A stretch of 7,431 nucleotides of DNA from Bacillota bacterium (GCA_023410885.1 JAEYPI010000248.1:1-7431); one strand, 5' to 3'. Shown: positions 1 to 6,348, numbered from the stretch's first letter. The notes: generated from the sequence alone by a model not told the origin. A program made the numbers and translations.

Positions 1-384
1 GAGAAGCCGGATATCGTTTTCATGGGTATCGGAGAGAATGGCCACATAGCATTCAATGATCCTGACGTTGCAGATTTTCATGACAGCAAGATTATGAAGC
101 CCGTTGAATTGGATCTGATGTGTCGTAATCAGCAGGTCCGTGATGGGTGCTTTGCGACACTGGATGAGGTTCCTCAGGTTGCACTCACGTTGACCATACC
201 AACCCTCCTTTCTGCAGACAAGCATTTTTGCTTTATTCCGACTGAAGCAAAAGCACAGGCACTATCAGATACAATAAAGGGCGATATTTCTGAAGCATGC
301 CCTGCAACGGCCTTGCGCCAAAAGGCCGGTGTAATGATGTATGTTGATGAGCCCTGCTTCTCAATTCTTAAGGAGAAATTATAG
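1..384 (+). CDS. NagB-like glucosamine-6-phosphate deaminase/isomerase family protein, 3' part
   Basis: Open from the first base (GAG AAG CCG) to TAG at 382-384, so 127 residues of the C-terminal half remain; NagB proteins are usually 240-270 aa and the start lies before the window. The family signature GIGENGHIAFNDP lies at fragment residues 9-21, followed by a typical NagB tail (ALTLTIPTLLSA, residues 63-74; MYVDEP near the end). Canonical NagB converts glucosamine-6-phosphate to fructose-6-phosphate plus ammonia in the cytoplasm. Compared with E. coli NagB (GVGNDGHIAFNEP), the catalytic Asp141 position is Asn here (N13) and Glu148 is Asp (D20), while His143 is kept (H15). I recall this GENGHIAFNDP form as a separate, widespread NagB-like subfamily, so family membership is firm but the exact reaction is not. 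It sits 102 nt upstream of the transporter on the same strand. Confidence 0.88.
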   Translation, partial: EKPDIVFMGIGENGHIAFNDPDVADFHDSKIMKPVELDLMCRNQQVRDGCFATLDEVPQVALTLTIPTLLSADKHFCFIPTEAKAQALSDTIKGDISEACPATALRQKAGVMMYVDEPCFSILKEKL

Positions 385-411
385 AAGCAGTCCTACGGGT
401 GGAGCTTTTAT
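381..411 (+). terminator. Hairpin over the nagB-like stop codon, possible weak terminator
   Basis: The arms are 381-388 plus 391-393 and 401-403 plus 404-411. They pair as ATAGAAGC/GCTTTTAT with one G-U, then TCC/GGA, around a 7-nt loop (TACGGGT), with a 2-nt bulge (AG) on the left arm. The 3' side runs into T-rich sequence (404-420, GCTTTTATATTGTAGTT). The outer stem is weak and the T-tract is interrupted, so this could be a leaky terminator or only a spacer hairpin. The rest of the 102-nt gap holds a second small hairpin and the ribosome binding site of the next gene. Confidence 0.35.
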
Positions 412-441
412 ATTGTAGTTACCAATAGGAACAGGTTTTTG

Positions 442-457
442 TTTGGCAACAGCCAAA
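442..457 (+). promoter_or_regulatory. Small inverted repeat in the leader of the binding-protein gene
   Basis: TTTGGC-AACA-GCCAAA is a perfect 6-bp inverted repeat with a 4-nt spacer, 15 nt before the AGGAGG at 473-478. It has no following T-tract, so it is not a classical terminator. It could be a short operator half-site pair or an mRNA 5' hairpin that leaves the ribosome binding site free. Repeats of this size arise by chance, so function is uncertain. Confidence 0.3.
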
Positions 458-486
458 TAGAATATAAAAAATAGGAGGAAAATTGA

Positions 487-1596
487 ATGAAAAAAAGAAT
501 TGTTACTCTCATTAGCGTCCTTATGGTTCTTGCAATGGTGTTTACAGCATGCGGAACCCCAAAGAACACTGATCCCACTCCCTCGGTAGCTCCGTCGAGC
601 TCAAGCACACCAGAGGCAGCTCAGCCCTCTGCTGAACCAGAACTGCCACAGACCAAAAGCGTTGTTCTGTACAGCGCAAGCTCCACCAACCAGAACGAAA
701 TGATTCAGCGGTTGTGGGCAGAGAAACACCCCGACATCGAGTTGGAAATCGTATCTGCAGGTTCCGGCGAGCTTCAGAACAGAATCGTTGCAGAAGCTGC
801 TAACCCTCAGGGTGACGTTATGATGGGCGGTTCCTATGCTGTTTACACTGCATTGGATGAGCATCTTGCTCCTTATGTTTCTGAAAACGTAAAAGACTGT
901 ATTCCTGAGTTTGTATCCCCAAGTGAGAAATTTACTGCTATCCAGATCAACGTTAATACCATCATGGTTAACAACAAAATGGTTAAGGACTTGGGTGTAA
1001 CTGTTGATGGATGGGAGTCTCTTACAAACCCCGCTTTGAAGGGCAATATTATTTTTGCAGATCCTTCTTCTGCTTCCTCAGGTCGTGAGCATGTTATCAA
1101 CATGCTGGCAGCAATGAATGGCACAGGTACTATGGAAGATGGCTGGAGCTTTGTAGAAAAGTTCATCGCAAATCTTGGCGGAAAAATCTCTTCCAGCTCT
1201 TCAGCAGTTTATACAGGTGTTGCTAATGGCGAGTACGCAGTAGGTATCACCAACGAGGAAAAGGTTATTGAAAATATCGAAAATGGCGCAGATGTAAGTG
1301 CAGTTTATGCAAAAGAGGGTATCACCTTAAGAAATTCTTACTGCGCTATCATTAAAGGCTGCCAAAACGAGTACAATGCTCGTCTGCTTCTTGATTTCTT
1401 TACATCTAAAGAGTACCAGCAGGCTTGTTCAACTGAGCTCTATCAGCGTTCCGTTCGTTCCGATGTCGACTTCACTGTTGAAGGAATCGCTCCAACCAAG
1501 GACTTGAATGCAATCGAATATCCCAGTGAGTGGGTTGAGAAGAATTCAGATGGTTTGAAAGAAAAATTCCAGGATCTGTGGACTAGCGTTAAATAA
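487..1596 (+). CDS. ABC transporter substrate-binding lipoprotein (Fbp/Afu/PhnS-type family 1)
   Basis: The 369-aa extracellular binding protein of the ABC importer encoded next. It starts at ATG 487 with AGGAGG at 473-478. Residues 1-21 form a lipoprotein signal (MKKR, hydrophobic core 5-19, then FTAC with Cys22 as the lipidation site). A Pro/Ser/Thr-rich linker covers about 24-56, and the folded domain begins with SVVLYSASSTNQNEMIQRLW (58-77), typical of the solute-binding family that includes ferric-binding FbpA, aminoethylphosphonate-binding PhnS and hexose-phosphate-binding AfuA. Small-hydroxyl clusters that could line an anion or phosphate site are at 89-94 (VSAGSG) and 192-200 (DPSSASSGR). 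FbpA-type proteins carry adjacent Tyr iron ligands after a 'GE..AA.INN' stretch; here that stretch reads GEYAVGITNEEKV (248-260) with no Tyr pair, so iron is unlikely. The ligand is inferred from context to be an organophosphate, perhaps a sugar phosphate. A strong hairpin follows the gene. Confidence 0.93.
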   Translation: MKKRIVTLISVLMVLAMVFTACGTPKNTDPTPSVAPSSSSTPEAAQPSAEPELPQTKSVVLYSASSTNQNEMIQRLWAEKHPDIELEIVSAGSGELQNRIVAEAANPQGDVMMGGSYAVYTALDEHLAPYVSENVKDCIPEFVSPSEKFTAIQINVNTIMVNNKMVKDLGVTVDGWESLTNPALKGNIIFADPSSASSGREHVINMLAAMNGTGTMEDGWSFVEKFIANLGGKISSSSSAVYTGVANGEYAVGITNEEKVIENIENGADVSAVYAKEGITLRNSYCAIIKGCQNEYNARLLLDFFTSKEYQQACSTELYQRSVRSDVDFTVEGIAPTKDLNAIEYPSEWVEKNSDGLKEKFQDLWTSVK

Positions 1597-1619
1597 TGAT
1601 CATAAATCAAATGTACAAC

Positions 1620-1655
1620 TTATTTGCCGTCTCTTTAATTAGAGACGGCAAATAA
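1620..1655 (+). promoter_or_regulatory. 15-bp perfect intercistronic stem-loop between binding protein and ATPase
   Basis: The left arm 1620-1634 (TTATTTGCCGTCTCT) is exactly complementary to the right arm 1641-1655, around a 6-nt loop TTAATT. The stem ends 2 nt before the Shine-Dalgarno GGAGGG (1658-1663) of the ATPase gene. No T-tract follows on either strand, so it is not a standard intrinsic terminator. Stable hairpins after binding-protein genes are known in ABC transporter operons (the malE-malF region is the standard example) to protect the upstream mRNA and raise binding-protein output over membrane components. That role is inferred here. Confidence 0.8.
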
Positions 1656-1669
1656 ATGGAGGGAAAATT

Positions 1670-2773
1670 ATGGCTGTTGCTATCCATGTAAAAAATATCA
1701 AAAAGCAATATGAAGATAATGTTGTAATTAAGGATTTGTCGGTTGACATCAAGCCCGGAGAATTATTCACTCTGCTCGGTCCCAGCGGTTGCGGAAAGAC
1801 AACTTTGCTTAGAATGATTGCAGGCTTCAATTCCATTGAAGCCGGAACGATTGCTTTTGATGATAAAGTAATCAACAATGTTCCCGTGTACAAGCGTAAT
1901 TTTGGCATGGTATTCCAGAGCTATGCAATATTTCCGAATATGACAGTATACCGTAATATTGAATACGGTTTAAAGAATAAAAAACTGCCTAAGGATGAGA
2001 TTAAGAAGCGCGTAGAAGAAATTCTTGATGTCGTTCAGTTGACTGAATATAAAGATCGCTATCCCAACAAGCTTTCAGGTGGTCAGCAACAACGTGTGGC
2101 CTTGGCTCGCGCCGTTGTTGTACAGCCTCAGGTTCTTCTGATGGACGAACCTCTGTCCAACCTTGACGCAAAACTTCGTCTTGAAATGCGTACCGTTATC
2201 AGCAGACTGCAAAGAGAGCTGGGTATTACCACCGTTTATGTTACCCACGATCAGGAAGAAGCGCTTGCAATCTCCGATCGTATCGCGGTAATGAACAAAG
2301 GCGATATCTATCATTTAGATGCTCCTGAGCGTATTTATTCTCGTCCTTATAATACATTTGTCGCTAACTTTATCGGAAGTTCTACCATGATTGACGGTAC
2401 CGTCACATCAACCGGTGAGACAACCACAATAAAAACGTCCAACGGCCTTGAAATTGCAATGAACAATATGGTTCCTACAGAGGTGGGCCGCGAAGTAATT
2501 GTTGGTGTTCGTCCCGAGGAGTTCGTCATTACCTCGGAAGGCCGGGGTGCAAAGGGTACTGTCAAGGTTAAGCAGTTCCTTGGCAAGCACATAAAATATG
2601 AAGTGGCCTTTAGTGACGGCTCTGAGGCTGAAGTTTCCAGCGATACCAATACAGCAGAGCGCATTTACGACTATGGCGAAACCATTTACTTAAATGTCAA
2701 TGCAAGACGCATCAATGTATTTGACAAGCAAACTAAGATCACTTTAATTAAAGGAGTGCATAGCAATGTCTAA
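1670..2773 (+). CDS. ABC transporter ATP-binding protein, Fbp/Pot/Afu type
   Basis: The 367-aa ATPase that powers the importer on the cytoplasmic face of the membrane. All nucleotide-binding motifs are intact: Walker A GPSGCGKTT (37-45), Q-loop Gln83 in VFQSYAIFPN, signature LSGGQQQR (135-142), Walker B VLLMDEP (155-161), D-loop SNLD (163-166) and switch His193 in VTHDQEEA. After about residue 235 comes a C-terminal TOBE-like beta region (VGVRPEE at 278-284, ending near 350), as in PotA, FbpC and AfuC ATPases. ATG 1670 is preceded by GGAGGG at 1658-1663. The last 8 nt overlap the permease start, which indicates translational coupling. Family-level substrate labels (ferric iron, polyamine, aminoethylphosphonate) cannot be separated from the ATPase alone. 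Confidence 0.96.
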   Translation: MAVAIHVKNIKKQYEDNVVIKDLSVDIKPGELFTLLGPSGCGKTTLLRMIAGFNSIEAGTIAFDDKVINNVPVYKRNFGMVFQSYAIFPNMTVYRNIEYGLKNKKLPKDEIKKRVEEILDVVQLTEYKDRYPNKLSGGQQQRVALARAVVVQPQVLLMDEPLSNLDAKLRLEMRTVISRLQRELGITTVYVTHDQEEALAISDRIAVMNKGDIYHLDAPERIYSRPYNTFVANFIGSSTMIDGTVTSTGETTTIKTSNGLEIAMNNMVPTEVGREVIVGVRPEEFVITSEGRGAKGTVKVKQFLGKHIKYEVAFSDGSEAEVSSDTNTAERIYDYGETIYLNVNARRINVFDKQTKITLIKGVHSNV

Positions 2774-4442
2774 GAAGCGCAACGGTGGCTTTTTAAAGGG
2801 CTATCGCATTGACTTTTGGAGTATAATTACTGTGGTTTCGCTGATTTACTTTGCCATGTTCCTTGTCTACCCTGTCGGACGTCTGTGCATTAACGCATTC
2901 CAGACGAAGGACTCGTTAGGCACCTTCTCTTTGGGCAATTTTGCAAAGTTTTTCTCCAGAGCCTATTATACCGATGCCATCTGGAACAGCGTAAAGGTTA
3001 CATTCTTAGCAACGGCTTTAACAGTTGTCCTTGGCGTTACGCTTGCCTATATCATGACCAACTTTAAAGTCAAATGTGCGAAGCTCATTAATGTTCTCAT
3101 TATTATATCCATGTTCTCTCCTCCGTTTATCGGTGCCTACTCATGGATTTTGATGCTTGGCCGCGCAGGTGTGGTTACCACATTCCTTAAAAATACTTTT
3201 GGTATCACACTGCCAACTATTTACGGTTATAACGGTATCTTATTGGTATTTACCCTTAAGCTATTCCCTTACATCTACATGTATACAAAGGGTGCACTGA
3301 AAAAGGTGGATAAAGCCCTTAATGAGGCCGCTGAGAGCCTTGGAGACCATGGCATAAAGAAGGTGCTCAAAGTCAGTCTTCCCCTGATTACTCCCACCAT
3401 CCTCGCCGGGTCAGCAATTGTCTTCCTTCGTGCCTTTGCAGATTACGGAACACCGCGTTTGATCGGAGAAGGCTACACGGTTATGCCTGTTCTGGTTTAT
3501 AATGAGTGGCTGTCTGAGACAGGCTCCAATGCATACTTTGCATCCGCGATCGCTTTCATCATGATTTTGCTTGCAATTGTTGTGTACATACTGCAGATGT
3601 ATTTCAGCCGTAAGAACTACAATATGAGCATGCTGAACCCGCCGGAACCAAAGCCTATGAAGGGTGCGGGCGGAGTGTTCGGACATATTTTCGTGTATCT
3701 CGTCTCATTCCTTGCCGTTCTTCCTACCATTTACATCACCATTATCTCCTTCAAGAACTTTAAAGGCGGCTCAATTATGGTTGATGGTTTCTCCTTTACC
3801 AACTATGCTCTTGCATGGGCGAAGGCTAAGACTTCCATCCTGAACACCTTTAAGTTCGGTGTTATTGCTATCGTCATTATCGTTTTACTAGGCACTATGT
3901 TCGCTTACGTTACGGTTCGGAAAAAGAGCTTCTTCTCCCGTTTTCTGGATGCTTGCGTACAGCTGCCCTATGTTATCCCCGGAACAATTTTCGGCTTGAT
4001 GCTCCTGATGTCGTACAATTCAGGACCTCTCGTCATAAGCGGATCCATCCTGATTGTCATCGCCTATGTTATCCGAAGAATGCCCTACACTGTTCGTTCC
4101 AGCGCAGCCATTTTGCGTCAGATCAGTCCGAATATAGAGGAAGCTTCGCTATCCCTTGGCTATTCATCGATGCCTACGTTCTTTAAGGTAACAATGCCTG
4201 CCATGATTCCGGGTATCGTATCAGGTGCGATCTTGAGCTGGATTACATTGATTCAGGAATTGTCATCAACCTTGATGCTGTATACAAGCAAATCCTCTAC
4301 TATGTCCACAGCGATTTTCCAGGAAGTTAACCGTTCAGCCTATGGTACTGCAGCAGCCTTGTCAACAATTCTTACCATTACCATGGTGGCTTCGCTGTTA
4401 TTGTTCTTTAAGCTGACGGGCAATGCAGACGTCGATATGTAA
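2766..4442 (+). CDS. ABC transporter permease, two fused membrane domains (FbpB/AfuB/ThiP type)
   Basis: A 558-aa inner-membrane channel subunit carrying both permease halves in one chain, so one copy serves as the whole membrane pore. About twelve hydrophobic segments are visible: roughly 17-39, 75-98, 106-130, 153-175, 207-225 and 257-280 in the first half; 305-328, 359-382, 396-417, 423-438, 478-500 and 528-550 in the second. Each half has an EAA coupling loop that contacts the ATPase: EAAESLGDHG (187-196) followed by SLPLITP, and EEASLSLGYSS (458-468) followed by TMPAMIPG. A polar linker (about 281-304, NPPEPKPMKG) joins the halves. ATG 2766 lies within the end of the ATPase gene, with AAGGAG at 2751-2756. 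Fused permeases of this arrangement occur in ferric (FbpB), thiamine (ThiP) and hexose-phosphate (AfuB) systems; the neighbours favour the last type. Confidence 0.95.
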   Translation: MSKKRNGGFLKGYRIDFWSIITVVSLIYFAMFLVYPVGRLCINAFQTKDSLGTFSLGNFAKFFSRAYYTDAIWNSVKVTFLATALTVVLGVTLAYIMTNFKVKCAKLINVLIIISMFSPPFIGAYSWILMLGRAGVVTTFLKNTFGITLPTIYGYNGILLVFTLKLFPYIYMYTKGALKKVDKALNEAAESLGDHGIKKVLKVSLPLITPTILAGSAIVFLRAFADYGTPRLIGEGYTVMPVLVYNEWLSETGSNAYFASAIAFIMILLAIVVYILQMYFSRKNYNMSMLNPPEPKPMKGAGGVFGHIFVYLVSFLAVLPTIYITIISFKNFKGGSIMVDGFSFTNYALAWAKAKTSILNTFKFGVIAIVIIVLLGTMFAYVTVRKKSFFSRFLDACVQLPYVIPGTIFGLMLLMSYNSGPLVISGSILIVIAYVIRRMPYTVRSSAAILRQISPNIEEASLSLGYSSMPTFFKVTMPAMIPGIVSGAILSWITLIQELSSTLMLYTSKSSTMSTAIFQEVNRSAYGTAAALSTILTITMVASLLLFFKLTGNADVDM

Positions 4443-4446
4443 CTTA

Positions 4447-4542
4447 AGGTACAGCTAGGTAATTGATCCTAATTTTAAGGGGCTTGTTTTCGAATTCGAA
4501 AACAAGCCCCTGAGGATCAAATTCTGGCATTTAGCTGTCCCT
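4447..4542. repeat. Nested 96-nt imperfect inverted repeat with a 32-nt perfect palindrome at its centre
   Basis: The core 4479-4510 is a perfect 32-nt palindrome (GGGGCTTGTTTTCGAA and its exact complement), able to form a 14-bp hairpin with an AATT loop. Further pairs enclose it: TTGATCC (4463-4469) with GGATCAA (4514-4520), and ACAGCTA (4451-4457) with TAGCTGT (4532-4538), the latter extending through one mismatch to AGG/CCT (4447-4449 and 4540-4542). The element fills nearly all of the 127-nt gap between the permease stop and the phosphatase start. No run of T follows the stem on either strand, so a simple terminator does not fit well. It may be an mRNA-processing hairpin, a terminator variant, or a short repetitive element of MITE or REP kind. 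Confidence 0.8.
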
Positions 4543-4569
4543 AATTATTCCAAGAAGGAGTTTAATTAA

Positions 4570-5406
4570 ATGGATATCAAAGTTCTGTTCTTTGATTTTG
4601 ACGGTACAACCTTGCAAAAGGATCAGGTTTTTATATCACCCAAAAATATGCATGCCTTACGAGAAGCAGCTAAGAAGGGGATTATCTGTATTCCTTGTAC
4701 AGGACGAAGTGCAGATATGTTTCCGCCTCAGATTGAAGAGGACCCCTATTTCCGTTATTGGGTGTCTGCAAGCGGATGCCGTATTATTGACCGTCAAAAA
4801 GATGAGGTCATTTATAAAGGAGAATGCTTTACACCTGAAGAAGCAGCAGAGATATGCCGCATATATGAGGGACAGCATGTTTATAGTGAGATTGCGGCAG
4901 AGGGTAAATTGTATTTTGAGCGTGAAGTCACGGATGCACTCCATCGCTTCCCTGTGCCACCCCATCATGTGTGGTATATGTTAACCCAACGCCCGATTGC
5001 TGTTGATGGTAACTTATCGGAGTTTTTCCTTAAGAACAGGTTAAGTGTTGAAAAGTTCAATCTCTATGGCGTTCCTGAAGAAAAGCAGGGACCCTATATG
5101 AAACAGCTTGAGGGTATGGATTTTGTCAATTTCCTTGACGGTACTCCGTTAAATATGCAGTTTACTTGTTCCCGCTTAGATAAAGCTGCAGCTATACAGG
5201 TATTGCTGGATCATCTTGGTGTTACTTATGACAACGTCATGAGTATAGGGGATTCTCTTGGTATGGACGGATGTATAATCGAAAAGTCAGCATTGGGTAT
5301 TGCAATGGGTAATGCACCTCAGGCCCTTAAAGACATTGCTTATGCCGTAACCGATGACTATGACAAAGACGGACTTGCCAAAGCAATCGAGAAGTATCTG
5401 TTGTAA
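4570..5406 (+). CDS. HAD superfamily phosphatase, Cof type (C2 cap)
   Basis: A 278-aa cytoplasmic Mg-dependent phosphatase, the usual length for the Cof family, whose members mostly dephosphorylate sugar phosphates and related small metabolites. HAD motif I is FFDFDGTTL (7-15) with nucleophile Asp9 and acid/base Asp11; motif II is CTGRS (43-47) with Thr44; motif III is Lys205 in SRLDKAAAI; motif IV is GDSLGMD (227-233). The region about 85-190 is the C2-type cap that sets substrate choice. Most Cof proteins have GDxxND (GDxxxD) in motif IV, whereas this one reads GDxxxxD with one extra residue, a spacing also accepted in the wider superfamily; the following LGIAMGNA (242-249) is typical of Cof. 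ATG 4570 follows AAGGAG (4555-4560). It is paired with the next gene, 11 nt away, suggesting joint expression. Confidence 0.93.
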   Translation: MDIKVLFFDFDGTTLQKDQVFISPKNMHALREAAKKGIICIPCTGRSADMFPPQIEEDPYFRYWVSASGCRIIDRQKDEVIYKGECFTPEEAAEICRIYEGQHVYSEIAAEGKLYFEREVTDALHRFPVPPHHVWYMLTQRPIAVDGNLSEFFLKNRLSVEKFNLYGVPEEKQGPYMKQLEGMDFVNFLDGTPLNMQFTCSRLDKAAAIQVLLDHLGVTYDNVMSIGDSLGMDGCIIEKSALGIAMGNAPQALKDIAYAVTDDYDKDGLAKAIEKYLL

Positions 5407-5417
5407 AAGGAGAACTT

Positions 5418-6293
5418 ATGGATATTAACTTAACGAAGGAAAACTACATTCCTAAGCACGAATACCTCGTATGTATCGATTCCGATGGCTGTGCATTTGA
5501 TACGATGGAAATCAAGCATAAAGAGTGTTTTTGCCCGTCAACAATTGATAATTGGGGTCTGCAAGCCATCTCTAAATATGCGCGTGAGGCTTGGGAGTAT
5601 GTAAACTTATACTCAAAAACCCGCGGATGCAGTCGTTTTCACGCATTAACCAATGTGCTAAATCTTCTTTCAGAGCGCAAAGAGGTAAAATCCCGTGGAT
5701 TTAAGATGCCCGAATATGCTTCACTACAAAAATGGGTTGAAACAGCCCCCATTCTAAATAACGACGCAGTTGCAAAGCTGACAGAGGATCCTGTTATGGC
5801 ACGCACTCTGGAATGGTCCTATGATATGAACAAGCGTGTTGCAAAAATGGTTCATGACATTCCACCCTTTCCGTATGTAAGAGAAAGTTTGGAGCACCTA
5901 AGTCAATTTGCTGATATAGTCATTGTGTCGGCAACACCTCGGGAAGCTTTGCTTAAAGAGTGGCACGAGCATGGACTGGATCAGTATATTGCATTGCTGG
6001 GCGCACAGGAGAATGGCAGCAAAAAAGAGATTATTGACGCTATAAAGCACCACTATGCTTCAAATAAGGTCATCATGCTTGGCGACGCTCCGGGGGATCA
6101 AGCTGCGGCGGCAGTAAATGGAATTCTCTATTATCCCATCTGCCCTAATGAAGAAGAGCAATCCTGGGAGGATTTTTATACAACGGTCATTGACCTGTTC
6201 CATAAGGGGACCTATGAAGGTAACGCGATGAAGAAATACATTGATCATTTCGAAAATGCCTTACCCAGTACACCCCCATGGACCAATAAATAA
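5418..6293 (+). CDS. HAD superfamily hydrolase with helical cap, subfamily not recognised
   Basis: A 291-aa predicted cytoplasmic phosphohydrolase. The four HAD motifs can be placed: motif I CIDSDGCAFD (19-28; Asp21 nucleophile, Asp23 acid/base), motif II VSATP (170-174; Ser171), motif III Lys202/Lys203 after GAQENGS, and motif IV LGDAPGD (221-227; Asp223 and Asp227). The roughly 120 residues between motif I and the PPFPYVRESLEHL helix (149-161) are mostly helical and aromatic-rich, consistent with a C1-type cap but unlike the caps I know from phosphoglycolate or phosphonoacetaldehyde hydrolases. The C-terminus after 240 is an extra tail. AAGGAG at 5407-5412 directly precedes ATG 5418, 11 nt after the Cof gene stop. 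Phosphatase activity is inferred from the motifs; the substrate is unknown, probably a metabolite of the imported compound. Confidence 0.86.
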   Translation: MDINLTKENYIPKHEYLVCIDSDGCAFDTMEIKHKECFCPSTIDNWGLQAISKYAREAWEYVNLYSKTRGCSRFHALTNVLNLLSERKEVKSRGFKMPEYASLQKWVETAPILNNDAVAKLTEDPVMARTLEWSYDMNKRVAKMVHDIPPFPYVRESLEHLSQFADIVIVSATPREALLKEWHEHGLDQYIALLGAQENGSKKEIIDAIKHHYASNKVIMLGDAPGDQAAAAVNGILYYPICPNEEEQSWEDFYTTVIDLFHKGTYEGNAMKKYIDHFENALPSTPPWTNK

Positions 6294-6301
6294 TACATAC
6301 A

Positions 6302-6348
6302 AATGGAACACAGTAGGTACTTTATTGTGTTCCATTCTTGTAGGTACC
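6302..6348 (+). promoter_or_regulatory. Intercistronic hairpin with possible pseudoknot, before the SIS gene
   Basis: AATGGAACACA (6302-6312) is perfectly complementary to TGTGTTCCATT (6326-6336), giving an 11-bp stem with a 13-nt loop. The 8-mer GTAGGTAC occurs in the loop (6313-6320) and again just after the stem (6340-6347). Because GGTAC is self-complementary to GTACC, loop bases 6316-6322 can pair with 6342-6348 (seven pairs including one G-U), giving an H-type pseudoknot topology. The hairpin is certain as a sequence pattern; the pseudoknot is a possibility only. The few Ts after the stem (ATTCTTGT) make a poor terminator. The rest of this 94-nt gap shows only the downstream ribosome binding site. 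Confidence 0.6.

Noticed and set aside
439..468. Promoter for the transporter genes (TTGTTT / TATAAA with an 18-nt spacer)
   Set aside because: The -35 match is poor, and a start near 475 would fall inside the ribosome binding site and leave almost no leader.
2347..2664. Minus-strand open frames across the ATPase gene and elsewhere
   Set aside because: They are antisense to well-supported genes, lack ribosome binding sites and show no family motifs.
2766..2773. 8-nt overlap of the ATPase and permease genes as a possible frameshift or fusion
   Set aside because: Both reading frames are complete and a Shine-Dalgarno precedes the permease ATG; short overlaps are normal translational coupling.
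3953..4186. Open frame of 77 codons in another + strand frame inside the permease gene
   Set aside because: No ribosome binding site, no recognisable motif, and it lies wholly within a clear permease reading frame.
487..4442. Ferric iron ABC transporter (FbpABC/AfuABC in the old sense)
   Set aside because: The family resemblance is real, but the binding protein lacks the Tyr-Tyr iron ligands and no iron-related gene or obvious Fur-like operator is visible; the neighbours are carbohydrate and phosphatase families.
4479..4510. Ordinary rho-independent terminator after the permease
   Set aside because: The stem is strong, but neither strand has a T-tract after it, so I list it as an inverted repeat of unknown role.
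4592..4984. Open frame of 130 codons overlapping the Cof phosphatase in another frame
   Set aside because: Composition is Cys/Arg-rich and non-protein-like, and the overlapping frame has all four HAD motifs.
6302..6348. PreQ1-type riboswitch, because of the small pseudoknot shape
   Set aside because: The sequence does not show the known preQ1 aptamer consensus and the downstream genes are not queuosine genes.
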